NCBI GenBank assembly: GCA_016788865.1 | Contig: JAEUSB010000050.1 | Span: 23,428-87,427 of the forward strand | DNA from: Leptospirales bacterium | GTDB taxonomy: Bacteria > Spirochaetota > Leptospiria > Leptospirales > Leptonemataceae | Direction of reading: 5' to 3' | DNA length: 64,000 bases | Shown here: positions 54,553 to 63,226 of the stretch, piece by piece | Layout: every line of letters starts with the position of its first letter | Position numbering within the stretch: the first letter of the stretch is position 1 | Notes under the pieces: generated by a model | The model's input: the letters and a program-made list of their open reading frames with translations, nothing else | Databases searched by the model: none | What the model was told of the DNA's origin: nothing | Program-made: the position numbers and the translations under genes

Positions 54553-55329
54553 TCACCTGTGATCGGTTACGCCCCGGTCACTGTTTTCGAAGAATGCGAT
54601 AATACTTTTCACTTCTTCCGTGTTGTCTTGCTTTTTTAGAGTCTCAAGAGCCTGCCGAATGTTCATTCCTGAGTGAAAAATTATCTTATACGCCTGCTTA
54701 ATTGCTTCGCGTTTTGGAGGGGCAAAGCCTGCTCTCTTCAGCCCAATGCTGTTGATGCCGATTAACGTAGCTGGATTTCCATCGGCAGTGGCAAAATGTG
54801 GCACATCCTTCACGATCTTGGAACACCCGGCGACCATAGCATAGTCACCCACGTTGCAGAACTGATGAACGGCAGCTACTCCGGAGATGAACGAGTAGTT
54901 TCCAACATTTACATGGCCGGCAAGGACGGAGCCGTGGGTGAAAATGTTGTGATTTCCTATGATGCAATCGTGTCCAACATGGAAGTTGCCCATAAAATAG
55001 TTATTATCCCCAATTACCGTTGGCGTTTCTGCTTTGGTTCCTCGGTGAATGTTTGATCCTTCCTTGAAAATATTGCCGTCGCCAATCTTGACGTAAGCCG
55101 GAGTGTTTCGATCAAACCCAAGATCCTGCGGCTCACAACCGATGATGGCGCCGTGATGGAACCGGTTGTTTTTACCTATCACTGTTCGCGCGTGAATTCG
55201 GACTGTGCTTTCAACGGTGCACCCTTCGCCCATCACGACGTTCGCATCAATGATGCAGAATGGTCCGACTTCTACGCTTTCATGGAGTTTGGCAGAGGGA
55301 TCGATGATCGCCGTTGGATGAATTTTCAT
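54553..55329 (-). CDS. lpxA: UDP-N-acetylglucosamine acyltransferase
   Basis: First enzyme of lipid A synthesis, acylating UDP-GlcNAc from acyl-ACP. The 258-residue protein is a left-handed beta-helix of hexapeptide repeats, starting MKIHPTAIIDPSAKLHESVE, with the catalytic His in NFHVGHDCIIGNHN (about 120) and a C-terminal helical part starting at about 190. GGAGG eight bases before ATG 55329 fixes the start. No other lpx gene is adjacent. It indicates an LPS-bearing diderm. The DUF4384-like gene follows three bases after its stop. Confidence 0.93.
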   Translation of the reverse strand: MKIHPTAIIDPSAKLHESVEVGPFCIIDANVVMGEGCTVESTVRIHARTVIGKNNRFHHGAIIGCEPQDLGFDRNTPAYVKIGDGNIFKEGSNIHRGTKAETPTVIGDNNYFMGNFHVGHDCIIGNHNIFTHGSVLAGHVNVGNYSFISGVAAVHQFCNVGDYAMVAGCSKIVKDVPHFATADGNPATLIGINSIGLKRAGFAPPKREAIKQAYKIIFHSGMNIRQALETLKKQDNTEEVKSIIAFFENSDRGVTDHR

Positions 55330-55454
55330 AATGGAGCCTCCGATGCGGTTACCTGGACTCAAGACATCGTTTGAGCCCTGTCGGGTCACGCAAAATTCAA
55401 AGTAGACCCGTTTGCGCGAATTCGTTTTCTTGACCTCGGATTTGAAATAGAATT

Positions 55455-56132
55455 ATGATAAATCAGCTTTTCCTCGGTTTTACCCTTCTCGGTTCAGAGT
55501 GGGTTCTTATCCTGCTAATCATCCTCTCGGTTCTTTCGATTGCAATGACGCTCGAAAGATGGCATTTCTATAAGAAAGCAACTGCGGGATTGCCGGAATT
55601 TCGCGCCCGCCTCCGCGAACTCGTGGCAGCCAAATCCTGGAAGGACGCCCTGGAGCTCGCAGAGGGGCGACTGGCCGCTGCGGATCCTAAATTCCCGGAT
55701 CTGGAAACAGAGCTGAGTGTTACACTTTTGCGACACATGAAGCCAGCCGGGGCCAGCAACGCGGACGTTGCATCCATGCCTGCGCTAAATCAGCTCGCAC
55801 AGGATGTGATGACACGGGCCAGAATTCCCTGGGAGAAATACCTTTCGATTCTGGCGTCCATTGGGAGTAACACACCCTTCTTTGGACTCTTTGGTACGGT
55901 GCTCGGGATCATTAAGGCCTTCCATGACCTCTCTTCTGGAGGCGCATCCGGGGGGCAGGGTGCCACGCAGGTAAGTTCCGGGATTTCAGAAGCTCTCGTA
56001 GCAACGGCCATCGGCCTATTCGTAGCGATTCCGGCTGTTATCGCATACAACTCGTTTCAAAAACGCGTGAAGACCGCGACAATGGAAGCGGACGCACTCA
56101 AGGCTTTCCTCATCGGAAGCCTCATGAAGTAA
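55455..56132 (+). CDS. exbB: ExbB/TolQ/MotA-family proton-channel protein
   Basis: 225 residues with three membrane helices: one at the start (WVLILLIILSVLSIAMTLE), and a pair in the second half containing YLSILASIGSNTPFFGLFGTVLGI and ATAIGLFVAIPAVIAYNSFQ, the conserved ExbB/TolQ core with TPFFGLFGTV. It forms with ExbD a proton-driven motor for outer-membrane transport. It starts the exbB-exbD-pbpC unit; exbD begins nine bases after its stop. No TonB is adjacent. Confidence 0.9.
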   Translation: MINQLFLGFTLLGSEWVLILLIILSVLSIAMTLERWHFYKKATAGLPEFRARLRELVAAKSWKDALELAEGRLAAADPKFPDLETELSVTLLRHMKPAGASNADVASMPALNQLAQDVMTRARIPWEKYLSILASIGSNTPFFGLFGTVLGIIKAFHDLSSGGASGGQGATQVSSGISEALVATAIGLFVAIPAVIAYNSFQKRVKTATMEADALKAFLIGSLMK

Positions 56133-56141
56133 GGAGATCCT

Positions 56142-56561
56142 ATGGCAAGCGGTACAGGTGGAGACGACAATCCGATAGCAGATATAAATATCACGCCGCT
56201 GGTGGATATTGTTCTGGTTCTACTGATCATTTTCATGATCACCGCGCCCATGCTGTACCAATCCAGCATTGATGTGAACCTACCCAAAGCTGACAGCGGC
56301 CAGCAGAGTGAGAAGACCACATTGACCTTCATAATCAAGAAGGACGGTGAGTTGTCCTGGGACAAAGAAAAAGTGAAATGGGAAGACGTTCCCGGAAAAC
56401 TAAAGGCACTGGGGCCTGGCATTAAGCAACGCACTGCGGTTATCACGGCTGACTCATCGGTGACTCATGGGACCGTCATAAAGCTCATGGACATGCTCCG
56501 GACTTCGGGTTTGACAAAAGTAGGAATCACTGTGGAAGGTTCGGGCCGCGGTCCTAACTAA
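56142..56561 (+). CDS. exbD: ExbD/TolR-family biopolymer transport protein
   Basis: 139 residues with one N-terminal helix bearing the essential Asp in [20 protein letters not shown] (about residues 17-36). The periplasmic domain (about 45-139) ends in the usual [18 protein letters not shown] and GITVEG strands. It has an AGGAG ribosome site and follows exbB closely. Together they convert proton flow to work on an outer-membrane partner. pbpC begins four bases after its stop. Confidence 0.92.
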   Translation: MASGTGGDDNPIADINITPLVDIVLVLLIIFMITAPMLYQSSIDVNLPKADSGQQSEKTTLTFIIKKDGELSWDKEKVKWEDVPGKLKALGPGIKQRTAVITADSSVTHGTVIKLMDMLRTSGLTKVGITVEGSGRGPN

Positions 56562-56565
56562 CGTT

Positions 56566-58707
56566 ATGCGACCATGGAGGCCAATTGGACCCTGGCTTCC
56601 CATCGCGTTGCGCACCTGCCTTCTACTGGTAAGTCTCACTTTCCCGGGCTCGCTCGTTGCGTTTCCCTCTTTCGAGGACGTTAAATCGAGTTACCCGGCC
56701 ACGGAAACAGCATATCTCGATCGCAATGGCCAATTACTTCAAGAGGTTCGAAGCGATTTGGATGGCCGCCGATTACGCTGGATTCCGCTGGAACAGATTT
56801 CGGAGGCTTTTATCAAAGCCGTCGTTCGTAGCGAAGACAAACGATTCTTTGAACATTCGGGAACGGACTTCCTGGCACTTGGGAATGCATCTTTCAAGTA
56901 CCTGACATCAGATTCAAGACGAGGCGCAAGTACCATTACCATGCAACTGGTGTCCTTCCTGGACCCGGAACTAATGGCCGGCTCCGACGGACGTTCATTT
57001 GCACAAAAATGGAAACAGATTCGAGCAGCTCGCGCTCTTGAAGGAACCTGGAGCAAGAAGGAGATACTTGAGGCCTACTTGAATCTAGTCACATTCAGAG
57101 GCGAGCTGACCGGCGTGGAATCCGCCTCCTTTGGATTGCTGGGAAAAGCCCCGTATGGATTGAACGACCTCGATGCTGTGGTCTTGAGTAGCCTGATTCG
57201 CTCACCACAGGCATCGGTTTCTGATGTACAGCGACGAGCCTGCATGTTGGCGCACACTATGCGCCTTCCTTATGGCTGTGCGCAAACAAATCCAGCTGTT
57301 GAATCAGCGCTCGGGCAGCGCACCGCCATCCGTCCGCTGGCAAACCTTGCGCCACACATTCCGCAAGTGTTTGGCGAGCGCAAGGGCCAGGTTCTCACTA
57401 CCCTCGACTCCTCGCTGCAGCGCTTTTCGATCGAAACGCTGCACCGTCATCTCCTTGCGGTGAGGGAAAAGAACGTTCGCGATGGGGCAATTCTGGTTAT
57501 CGATCATCAAAACCACGAAGTTCTGGCCTACGTTGGTTCAAGCGGTGTCCTGTCAGCGGCCCCCCTTGTAGACTCCATCCGTTCCCGCCGTCAGGCGGGC
57601 TCCACACTCAAGCCCTTTGTATACGGCCTGGGAATTGACCGGAAAATCATCACAGCTGCAACGTTAGTCGACGATACACCACTCAATATGCAGGTGGTGA
57701 CGGGCATCTATCGACCGGAAAATTACGATAAGGATTACCTGGGTCCTATTCCGGTGCGAGTCGCCCTGGCGGCTTCCAGAAATATTCCGGCCGTCAGAAT
57801 GGCCACATTGCTGGGTGTGGAGCCGGTCGTGGAATCTCTGCGAAAGTTAGGATTTCGAGACCTTCAGGATGCCGAGTTCTATGGTCCTTCCATTGCCCTG
57901 GGCAGCGCTGACGTAACGTTGTGGGAACTAACGGGAGCCTTTGGTGCCATGGCCAATCGAGGAGAGTGGGTACCTTCCACACTTGAGCGAAAGGACCGGG
58001 ACTTGAAATCCAGGAACCCAAACAATGAAAAAAGTGTTCGGGCGCTTTCTCCGGAAGCAGCCTTCATCATATCCAGTATTCTTTCCGATAGGGAGAGCCG
58101 GAGTGCGACATTCGGTCTGGAGAATGTTCTCTCTACGCCATTCTGGACTGCGGTTAAGACCGGTACCAGCAAGGATATGCGAGACAACTGGTGTGTCGGA
58201 TTTTCGGATCGATACGTCGTCGGCGTTTGGGTTGGGAATGCAAGTGGCGAAGCGATGTGGAACGTGCTCGGTGTCACGGGAGCGGCACCGGTTTGGCTCG
58301 AAATCATGAAGCACTTGCATAAACATGAAGTATCAGTTGAGCCAGCACCTCCCGCTTCCCTTGTGAGAGCTGAAGTGGATTACGGAAAGGAATGGTTTAT
58401 TCGAGGAACAGAGCCCGATAGGGCCCTGGTGAATGAAATAGAGAAACCGGCCTCGATCTTGTATCCGCAGAAAGACAGCGTATTTGCAATTGACCCGGAG
58501 ATTCCTACAGATCGTCAGCGCATATTTTTCCGATGGAGTGGCGGACACAAGCAAGAGCTCCAATGGCACCTGAATGGGAAACCACTCGGGCAAGCCAATC
58601 CCTTCCCCTGGAAGCCGGCCGTCGGCAGGCACAAGCTTGAACTACGGAACTGTACGCGTCCGTTAGCCTGTACTACAATCGCCGAAGCTTCCTTCGAAGT
58701 TAGATGA
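56566..58707 (+). CDS. pbpC: Penicillin-binding protein 1C (bifunctional)
   Basis: 713 residues with a signal/anchor helix, a GT51 glycosyltransferase (catalytic Glu in RSEDKRFFEHSGTD, then SRRGASTITMQLVSF), a transpeptidase with SxxK in RQAGSTLKPFVYG, SxN in SRNIPAVR and KTG in VKTGTSKDMRDNW, and a C-terminal BiPBP_C-type beta domain (FRWSGGHKQELQWHLNGK). All catalytic motifs are present. Most PbpC genes sit beside an alpha-2-macroglobulin gene; here it is joined to exbBD instead. Confidence 0.92.
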   Translation: MRPWRPIGPWLPIALRTCLLLVSLTFPGSLVAFPSFEDVKSSYPATETAYLDRNGQLLQEVRSDLDGRRLRWIPLEQISEAFIKAVVRSEDKRFFEHSGTDFLALGNASFKYLTSDSRRGASTITMQLVSFLDPELMAGSDGRSFAQKWKQIRAARALEGTWSKKEILEAYLNLVTFRGELTGVESASFGLLGKAPYGLNDLDAVVLSSLIRSPQASVSDVQRRACMLAHTMRLPYGCAQTNPAVESALGQRTAIRPLANLAPHIPQVFGERKGQVLTTLDSSLQRFSIETLHRHLLAVREKNVRDGAILVIDHQNHEVLAYVGSSGVLSAAPLVDSIRSRRQAGSTLKPFVYGLGIDRKIITAATLVDDTPLNMQVVTGIYRPENYDKDYLGPIPVRVALAASRNIPAVRMATLLGVEPVVESLRKLGFRDLQDAEFYGPSIALGSADVTLWELTGAFGAMANRGEWVPSTLERKDRDLKSRNPNNEKSVRALSPEAAFIISSILSDRESRSATFGLENVLSTPFWTAVKTGTSKDMRDNWCVGFSDRYVVGVWVGNASGEAMWNVLGVTGAAPVWLEIMKHLHKHEVSVEPAPPASLVRAEVDYGKEWFIRGTEPDRALVNEIEKPASILYPQKDSVFAIDPEIPTDRQRIFFRWSGGHKQELQWHLNGKPLGQANPFPWKPAVGRHKLELRNCTRPLACTTIAEASFEVR

Positions 58708-58796
58708 TCTATATTCTCGGAGCTTTTGGAAGCTGAGGGATTTGCGCGGTGTTGGTTGATCGCAACCAATGTCTTTGAAAATGTTTGAGCCCTGGA

Positions 58797-59390
58797 TCAA
58801 TCGAATCCGTACAGCTCTTTCTCGATAATGGCGCAGAAGATCTGGCCAACCATTATATGGCATTCCTGGATACGGGCCGTTTCCTGCGTAGGGACCCTTA
58901 CATAGTGATCAACCAGTGAACCCGATTCTCTCAATATCTTCCCACCGGTGTCTCCGGTCAGTAGAAACGTAACCATGCCGACAGTGCGGGCGGCCTGAAG
59001 CGCCTTCAGAACGTTAGGCGAGTTTCCAGATGTTGAAATCGCAAGAAGACCGTCTCCTGGACGCCCAAGGCCTTCAATCTGTCGTGAGAAGATGCTGTCG
59101 AAACCAAAGTCATTTCCCGCAGCTGTAACGGCTGCGGCATCTCCGACGAGGGATATCGCGGGAAGGGACGGCCGCTCTGGCTTGGCGCGGTAGCGAATGA
59201 GCAGCTCCGTGGCGATATGTTGTGCATCACCTGCACTTCCGCCGTTCCCACAGGTTAGAATCTTCCCGCCCTTTTGTAAGATCCCGGCCATTGCAACCCC
59301 TGCATTTGCGATCCGTTCTGCGTCATTGGTAAGCAGCAACTTCTTGACGTCGATGCTCCGCTGGATATGATCTCTTACAAGGTTCTGCAT
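58797..59390 (-). CDS. gmhA: Sedoheptulose-7-phosphate isomerase
   Basis: Makes D-glycero-D-manno-heptose 7-phosphate for LPS core synthesis. About 197 residues with the SIS fold: GGKILTCGNGGSAGDAQHIA, ELLIRYRAKPERPSLPAISL, LLAISTSGNSPNVLKAL and a C-terminal HIMVGQIFCAIIEKELYG holding the active-site His. ATG 59390 is chosen because it matches the family's usual N-terminus; the longer frame would overlap the divergent gene at 59461. It sits alone between pbpC and that gene. Confidence 0.92.
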   Translation of the reverse strand: MQNLVRDHIQRSIDVKKLLLTNDAERIANAGVAMAGILQKGGKILTCGNGGSAGDAQHIATELLIRYRAKPERPSLPAISLVGDAAAVTAAGNDFGFDSIFSRQIEGLGRPGDGLLAISTSGNSPNVLKALQAARTVGMVTFLLTGDTGGKILRESGSLVDHYVRVPTQETARIQECHIMVGQIFCAIIEKELYGFD

Positions 59391-59460
59391 TATGCAAAAT
59401 ACCCGTGTCAAAGCAGCATGCAAGTCAACTACTAACGCGGTGACCGGTCGATAATTACAT

Positions 59461-60009
59461 ATGGCCGAAAATCCTCGCTTCATCGCCGCGCTCGACTACA
59501 TACTGAATCATGCTACACCGGCGGAGCTGGATGCAATTTCCGGGGCGCTGCAGCGCCGGAGCAACACCCAGGGGTTGAATTTTGACCAAATGGCCGGTGA
59601 CATCACCAGGGGGTTGTCCGAGCGATTCAAGATGCCGGACAACCTCAACGGCATCACCAGGAATCTTGTTAAGAACATGATTCTCCAGCAGGAGCCCAAC
59701 ATTCCGCCCCACCAGCTCGACATTCTCCTGGACAAGTGGGTTCCAAACCCGGAAAAGCTCAGGCGGGGTCAGGAACAGAATTACCCTCCGGAAGCGATCT
59801 ATTCCATGGCGGATCAGTTTGTTCAATACGGAATAGGTGCAATGCCGGACAGGGAAGCGGCGGAGTTGAAGAAGCTGATGCCCGACTGGCATGAGAAATA
59901 TTGGAATTTGTTCAGCCCTCAGCTCAGAAATCTGATCGCAGAAACCATCAAGGGGAATGGAAGCATCACGGAGTTCAGAAATAGACTCCGCGCTCATCTA
60001 CAATTGTAG
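59461..60009 (+). CDS. Protein of unknown function
   Basis: 182 residues starting MAENPRFIAALDYILNHATP. It is soluble, mostly helical, with many Asn, Arg and Leu, and no signal peptide. Short features include LDAISGALQRRSN, DKWVPNPEKLRRGQEQNYPP and a final TEFRNRLRAHLQL. I do not recognise a family. It diverges from gmhA, about 70 bases away, and precedes the transglutaminase-like gene by 68 bases in the same direction. Confidence 0.6.
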   Translation: MAENPRFIAALDYILNHATPAELDAISGALQRRSNTQGLNFDQMAGDITRGLSERFKMPDNLNGITRNLVKNMILQQEPNIPPHQLDILLDKWVPNPEKLRRGQEQNYPPEAIYSMADQFVQYGIGAMPDREAAELKKLMPDWHEKYWNLFSPQLRNLIAETIKGNGSITEFRNRLRAHLQL

Positions 60010-60077
60010 ATTCGTTCAAAAGATCAGGCTGTCGAACTTCTCTTGACCCTTTTCGGCTTTGAGTACATCAAAGTAGC

Positions 60078-61565
60078 ATGCGCTACTTTACCAGATCCAA
60101 TAAAGTAAGACTAATCTTGATTCTCAGCACCTTGATCCTGAGCGCTGCGTTTGCGGAAACCGGCCAGGACGCTTACAACAGAGGGCTGGATCAGCTCTAC
60201 AAACAGAATCAGCCTGAGGCTGCTCTAGAAAGCTTCAAGCGAGCAAATTCCCTTGAAGGCGATCAATGGAGCAGGCCTTTCATGGTAGGCTATACTCTGA
60301 AAGCATATCTCAAAAGATTCGATGAAGCACTGCCGCACCTGGCTCGGGCTGTTTCGTTGCACAAAGATGGTGAAGAGCTGCCATACAAGGAGTATGTCCA
60401 ATGCCTCGAGCTTGTTCGTAAACTGGATGATGCAATCGCACAGAATGAGCTAGCCCAAAGAAGACTCAAAGCTGCTGGCAAAACTCCTTCGGCCTGGTTC
60501 CCCGAGAATCTTGGTTGGTTGTACTGGCTGAAGGGCGATTTTGAGAACGCCCAGCGCTATGCTCCTCCGGGTTCCTGGGTTCGCAATCAGCTCGCTGACC
60601 GAACGATTTCGATTGATTGGAGGATTAAACTTCCCTTGTTGCTTGAGGAATGGAGAATCGCTGACCAAAAGACGATTCGCCTCACGCTGCCGATTGATCG
60701 TGGATTCCAGAAACTGACAAGTTCAAAGTTCTCCACAGTTGGAGGCAAAGTTCAGACCAGGCGCGTGAATCGTCGGGGGAATCATTTCCTGGAATTGACT
60801 CGATTGGGCGACAAATGGCCCTCCGAATTGCGTATGCAACTTACAGTAAAGCAAACGCTGCGTCCAATAGCCCGTCATCCGGCAGGGCTGGCTCCGGCGA
60901 AACCTGGTGATCCAAATTACGCATGGGCAAGCGAGAACAATGACGGACTGTTTGCTCTGGACGATCCTGAATTCATTGCGCGTGTTGAGCAAATTTCAGC
61001 GCCCGGTAAAACGACTGGCGAGAAGGCGGACCTGCTTTTGAACTATTTGCGGGCAAACTTCAAATACGGAGATAAGCCTTCGAGCGGCAACGTCAAAGAC
61101 TGGCTTGCATATGGCAGTGGGGATTGCGGATATTTTACCTTCATTGCAATCGGAATGCTTCGCGCAATTCATGTACCGGTTCGTGGATTGTACGGTGTGG
61201 GGCCCTGGTCAGATCCGGCTCCAGCATTGCCGCATTCCATTCTTGAGATCTACGATGCGTCTACCGGCCAATGGTTTCCACACGACCCACAATCAGAAAC
61301 GTACTTCGGTGTAATAAATCCGTCTTACGTTCCGTTCACAGCAGGAAGTCCAAAGAATGAGGCCGGTGTCCTTGCGGATGACAAGATTTGGGAAATCGAT
61401 ACCGTGTGGTTCTTTTGGAACGGCAGCGGTAAGGATACGATTGCGTATGACGTTCGCATGGACAACGGTTCGGTTGCAAATCGCTCGATCACTGCCGCAC
61501 CCGAAAACTTCAGGGAACCCGGTCGGGGTGGGCCACCTCCAGTTAAGAAACCCGCCGGAAAATAA
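60078..61565 (+). CDS. Exported TPR and transglutaminase-like protein
   Basis: 495 residues with a signal peptide (cleavage near AFA-ET). TPR-like helices (about 28-170) include GLDQLYKQNQPEAALESFKRAN and FDEALPHLARAVSL; a beta-rich spacer follows. The transglutaminase core (about 325-420) has the catalytic Cys in GSGDCGYFTFIAIG, His in ALPHSILEIYDA and Asp in FPHDPQS. The triad is intact. Such proteins act as periplasmic peptidases or cross-linkers. A strong hairpin lies 21 bases after the stop. Confidence 0.85.
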   Translation: MRYFTRSNKVRLILILSTLILSAAFAETGQDAYNRGLDQLYKQNQPEAALESFKRANSLEGDQWSRPFMVGYTLKAYLKRFDEALPHLARAVSLHKDGEELPYKEYVQCLELVRKLDDAIAQNELAQRRLKAAGKTPSAWFPENLGWLYWLKGDFENAQRYAPPGSWVRNQLADRTISIDWRIKLPLLLEEWRIADQKTIRLTLPIDRGFQKLTSSKFSTVGGKVQTRRVNRRGNHFLELTRLGDKWPSELRMQLTVKQTLRPIARHPAGLAPAKPGDPNYAWASENNDGLFALDDPEFIARVEQISAPGKTTGEKADLLLNYLRANFKYGDKPSSGNVKDWLAYGSGDCGYFTFIAIGMLRAIHVPVRGLYGVGPWSDPAPALPHSILEIYDASTGQWFPHDPQSETYFGVINPSYVPFTAGSPKNEAGVLADDKIWEIDTVWFFWNGSGKDTIAYDVRMDNGSVANRSITAAPENFREPGRGGPPPVKKPAGK

Positions 61566-61586
61566 AGGAACGATTTTTACCGCGTG

Positions 61587-61609
61587 ACACCCTCCTACTC
61601 GGAGGGTGT
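61587..61609 (+). promoter_or_regulatory. Hairpin that hides a ribosome-binding site
   Basis: ACACCCTCC (61587-61595) pairs perfectly with GGAGGGTGT (61601-61609) around a 5-base loop. The right arm contains the GGAGG ribosome site for the ATG at 61611, and the stem could extend by a G-T and a T-A pair into that codon. It is therefore either a translational switch or a short 3'-end hairpin of the upstream gene; there is no T-run. Confidence 0.5.
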
Positions 61610-61610
61610 T

Positions 61611-61706
61611 ATGGAAGTAATTCTCGTTCTGGCCTGCATTCTGGGCATACTGGCTGCAATCGTGACGCACTGCAGGGGTGCGCGTAATCTTGGTGCAGGG
61701 GATTAA
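61611..61706 (+). CDS. 31-residue hydrophobic peptide
   Basis: ATG at 61611 follows GGAGG at a five-base gap. The peptide starts MEVILVLACILGILAAIV and ends HCRGARNLGAGD, forming one membrane helix with a short basic tail. It overlaps the possible GTG start of the UbiA-like gene by 29 bases. It may be a genuine small membrane protein or a leader whose translation opens the next gene's start. No family recognised. Confidence 0.42.
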   Translation: MEVILVLACILGILAAIVTHCRGARNLGAGD

Positions 61707-62541
61707 AGCTAAGCTATTGAAACTTTTCAGACTACTGCAGTTCTTGAGCATTGATATTGGTCTGGCTGCAGTAGCCTCAGCCACTTTTGCATCGCAAGCG
61801 TTGAATTTGGAACCGCCTGCTGTTTACTATCTGGTCCTCTTCCTGATCGTCCTGGGAATCTACAACGCCGACCATGCCTGGGATGCTGGTCGAATAGAGG
61901 ACAGGTCGGATTCCAGGCGTGCATTTCATTTTCGCTGGCGACGAACCATCGCTGTACTCAGCGGAATTTGCATTTTCAGTGGCGCCCTCCTTGCATTGCT
62001 GCTGCCGAAAGAAGTCGTGATAGGCGGCCTCCTTGTCGGTTTGTTGATGTGCGTCTATTTTTTGATGCTTCGAGCGGGGCGTCTTACGCGCCTAAAGGAG
62101 CTTTTCGTTACGATCGGATTTACTTCTGGGATTTGGGTTCCCCTTCTTCTATCTGGAAATCCTGATTTTAGAATCGGGGTTCTGATTGTGCTCTTCTTCA
62201 TTGCATGCGCGCTGAATCTATTGTCACTCGCGCTTTGCGACCTTCACATTGATCGTCTACACGGAGAGACCAATCTGGCTCTCGTGACCTCGGAGTCGTT
62301 TGTTCGCCTGGTAATAGGAATACTCTGTATTGTCGGAGCACTCGCGGGGCTCGCAATTGTTCTGACAAGACCGGATTGGTTCATCACGGTAAGTTTGATT
62401 CAAGTCCTAATACAGGTAGGACTCAGTTTTTGGACCAGCAATCGCCACGAGGCGATCCGGTTGATTGGAGACTGGGCTTTTTTACTCTATGCTATCCCGT
62501 GGGTGATTCAGAAACTCGATTCACTGCATTTGATCAGTTGA
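61678..62541 (+). CDS. UbiA-family prenyltransferase-like membrane protein
   Basis: 287 residues with about eight or nine membrane helices. Two Asp-rich motifs typical of the UbiA family are present: YNADHAWDAGRIED (about residue 62) and LALCDLHIDRLHGETNLA (about residue 183). These bind the prenyl diphosphate through magnesium. The product could be a quinone, heme or lipid; it cannot be fixed from sequence. The start is uncertain: GTG 61678 is the longest, and TTG at 61720 is possible. Its 3' end overlaps the convergent FKBP gene by 34 bases. Confidence 0.72.
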   Translation: MRVILVQGIKAKLLKLFRLLQFLSIDIGLAAVASATFASQALNLEPPAVYYLVLFLIVLGIYNADHAWDAGRIEDRSDSRRAFHFRWRRTIAVLSGICIFSGALLALLLPKEVVIGGLLVGLLMCVYFLMLRAGRLTRLKELFVTIGFTSGIWVPLLLSGNPDFRIGVLIVLFFIACALNLLSLALCDLHIDRLHGETNLALVTSESFVRLVIGILCIVGALAGLAIVLTRPDWFITVSLIQVLIQVGLSFWTSNRHEAIRLIGDWAFLLYAIPWVIQKLDSLHLIS

Positions 62542-62927
62542 ATCTCAAACAGCAATGTAGCGTTGGGAGGTATCACGTCCCCGGCACCGCGCTCACCGTA
62601 CGCGAGTTGCGGCGGAATGATCAGAGTGCGTTTACCACCTTCTTTCATTCCGACAACGCCCTGGTCCCAACCTTTGATTACTTCACCGCCGCCCAGAGCA
62701 AAATCAAAGGGTTGCCCGCGATCGAGCGAGCTGTCGAACTTGCGCCCTTTCTTGCCGTCGACATAGAGCCAGCCTGTGTAGTGAACGCGAACATCCATTC
62801 CACGTCGCGCTTCCTTGCCATTTCCAACCCTGGTGTCCGTGGCTATCAGACTTCCTGTCTGAGAAAAGAGGGTGGGGCTGCCAATCAGGGCAAGCAGCAG
62901 GATACCGGAGACAATTCTTGGGCGCAT
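62508..62927 (-). CDS. Exported FKBP-type peptidyl-prolyl isomerase
   Basis: 139 residues with a signal peptide (cleavage near LFSQ). The single FKBP domain shows VRVHYTGWLYVDGKKGRKFD, PFDFALGGGEVIKGWDQGV, GMKEGGKRTLIIPPQLAYG and DVIPPNATLLFEIQLI, with all active-site aromatic residues. It should help folding of periplasmic or surface proteins. The gene is separated from the AraC gene upstream by a terminator. Confidence 0.93.
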   Translation of the reverse strand: MRPRIVSGILLLALIGSPTLFSQTGSLIATDTRVGNGKEARRGMDVRVHYTGWLYVDGKKGRKFDSSLDRGQPFDFALGGGEVIKGWDQGVVGMKEGGKRTLIIPPQLAYGERGAGDVIPPNATLLFEIQLIKCSESSF

Positions 62928-63128
62928 TGGTCATTGGACCTGGAAAGGGTCAGTTATAGAAGAAAAAAACCGGCAATAGATAGGTTCCCGCGTGGCCGGC
63001 CTGATTCTACATGCAAAATTTGACCTCGAGAGATCAGGAAAAGTGCTGTTCATGCAGAAATTAATGTTTTTTGTTTATCCCTCGTTAAGGTTTTGCTTCT
63101 GGTGCCGAATCTTGGAGAGTTCCTCCCC

Positions 63129-63156
63129 AAAAAAGGCCCGGGGCAAAGCCCCGGGC
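63129..63156 (-). terminator. Intrinsic terminator after the AraC-family gene
   Basis: GCCCGGGGC (63136-63144) and GCCCCGGGC (63148-63156) form a perfect 9-bp GC stem with a 3-base loop. Read on the minus strand it is followed, after one base, by six T residues (63134-63129). This is a classic Rho-independent terminator for the leftward AraC gene, 70 bases past its stop. Confidence 0.85.
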
Positions 63157-63186
63157 ACGTGTTCCGTTCAGCAGATTATCATCTAA

Positions 63187-63212
63187 CCTGGCAGGTGGTC
63201 AGACCTGCCAGG
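63187..63212. repeat. 10-bp perfect inverted repeat
   Basis: CCTGGCAGGT (63187-63196) and ACCTGCCAGG (63203-63212) pair around a 6-base loop; one more A-T pair is possible outside. It sits 14 bases past the AraC stop. The outer ends form two CCWGG sites about 20 bases apart. No T-run follows; it may back up the terminator or protect the 3' end. Confidence 0.5.
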
Positions 63213-63226
63213 TCCCCCTGGCCGAA

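Larger units (their letters stand above)
62928..63226. other. Intergenic region between FKBP and AraC genes
   Basis: This 299-base spacer holds the terminator at 63129-63156, a second hairpin at 63187-63212 and presumably the FKBP promoter in the part near 62928-63100, which is AT-rich (63060-63090). I saw no convincing coding frame in it. Confidence 0.5.

Noticed and set aside
58708..58796. Terminator between pbpC and gmhA
   Set aside because: Only a weak 5-bp stem (AGCTT/AAGCT) without a T-run is visible.
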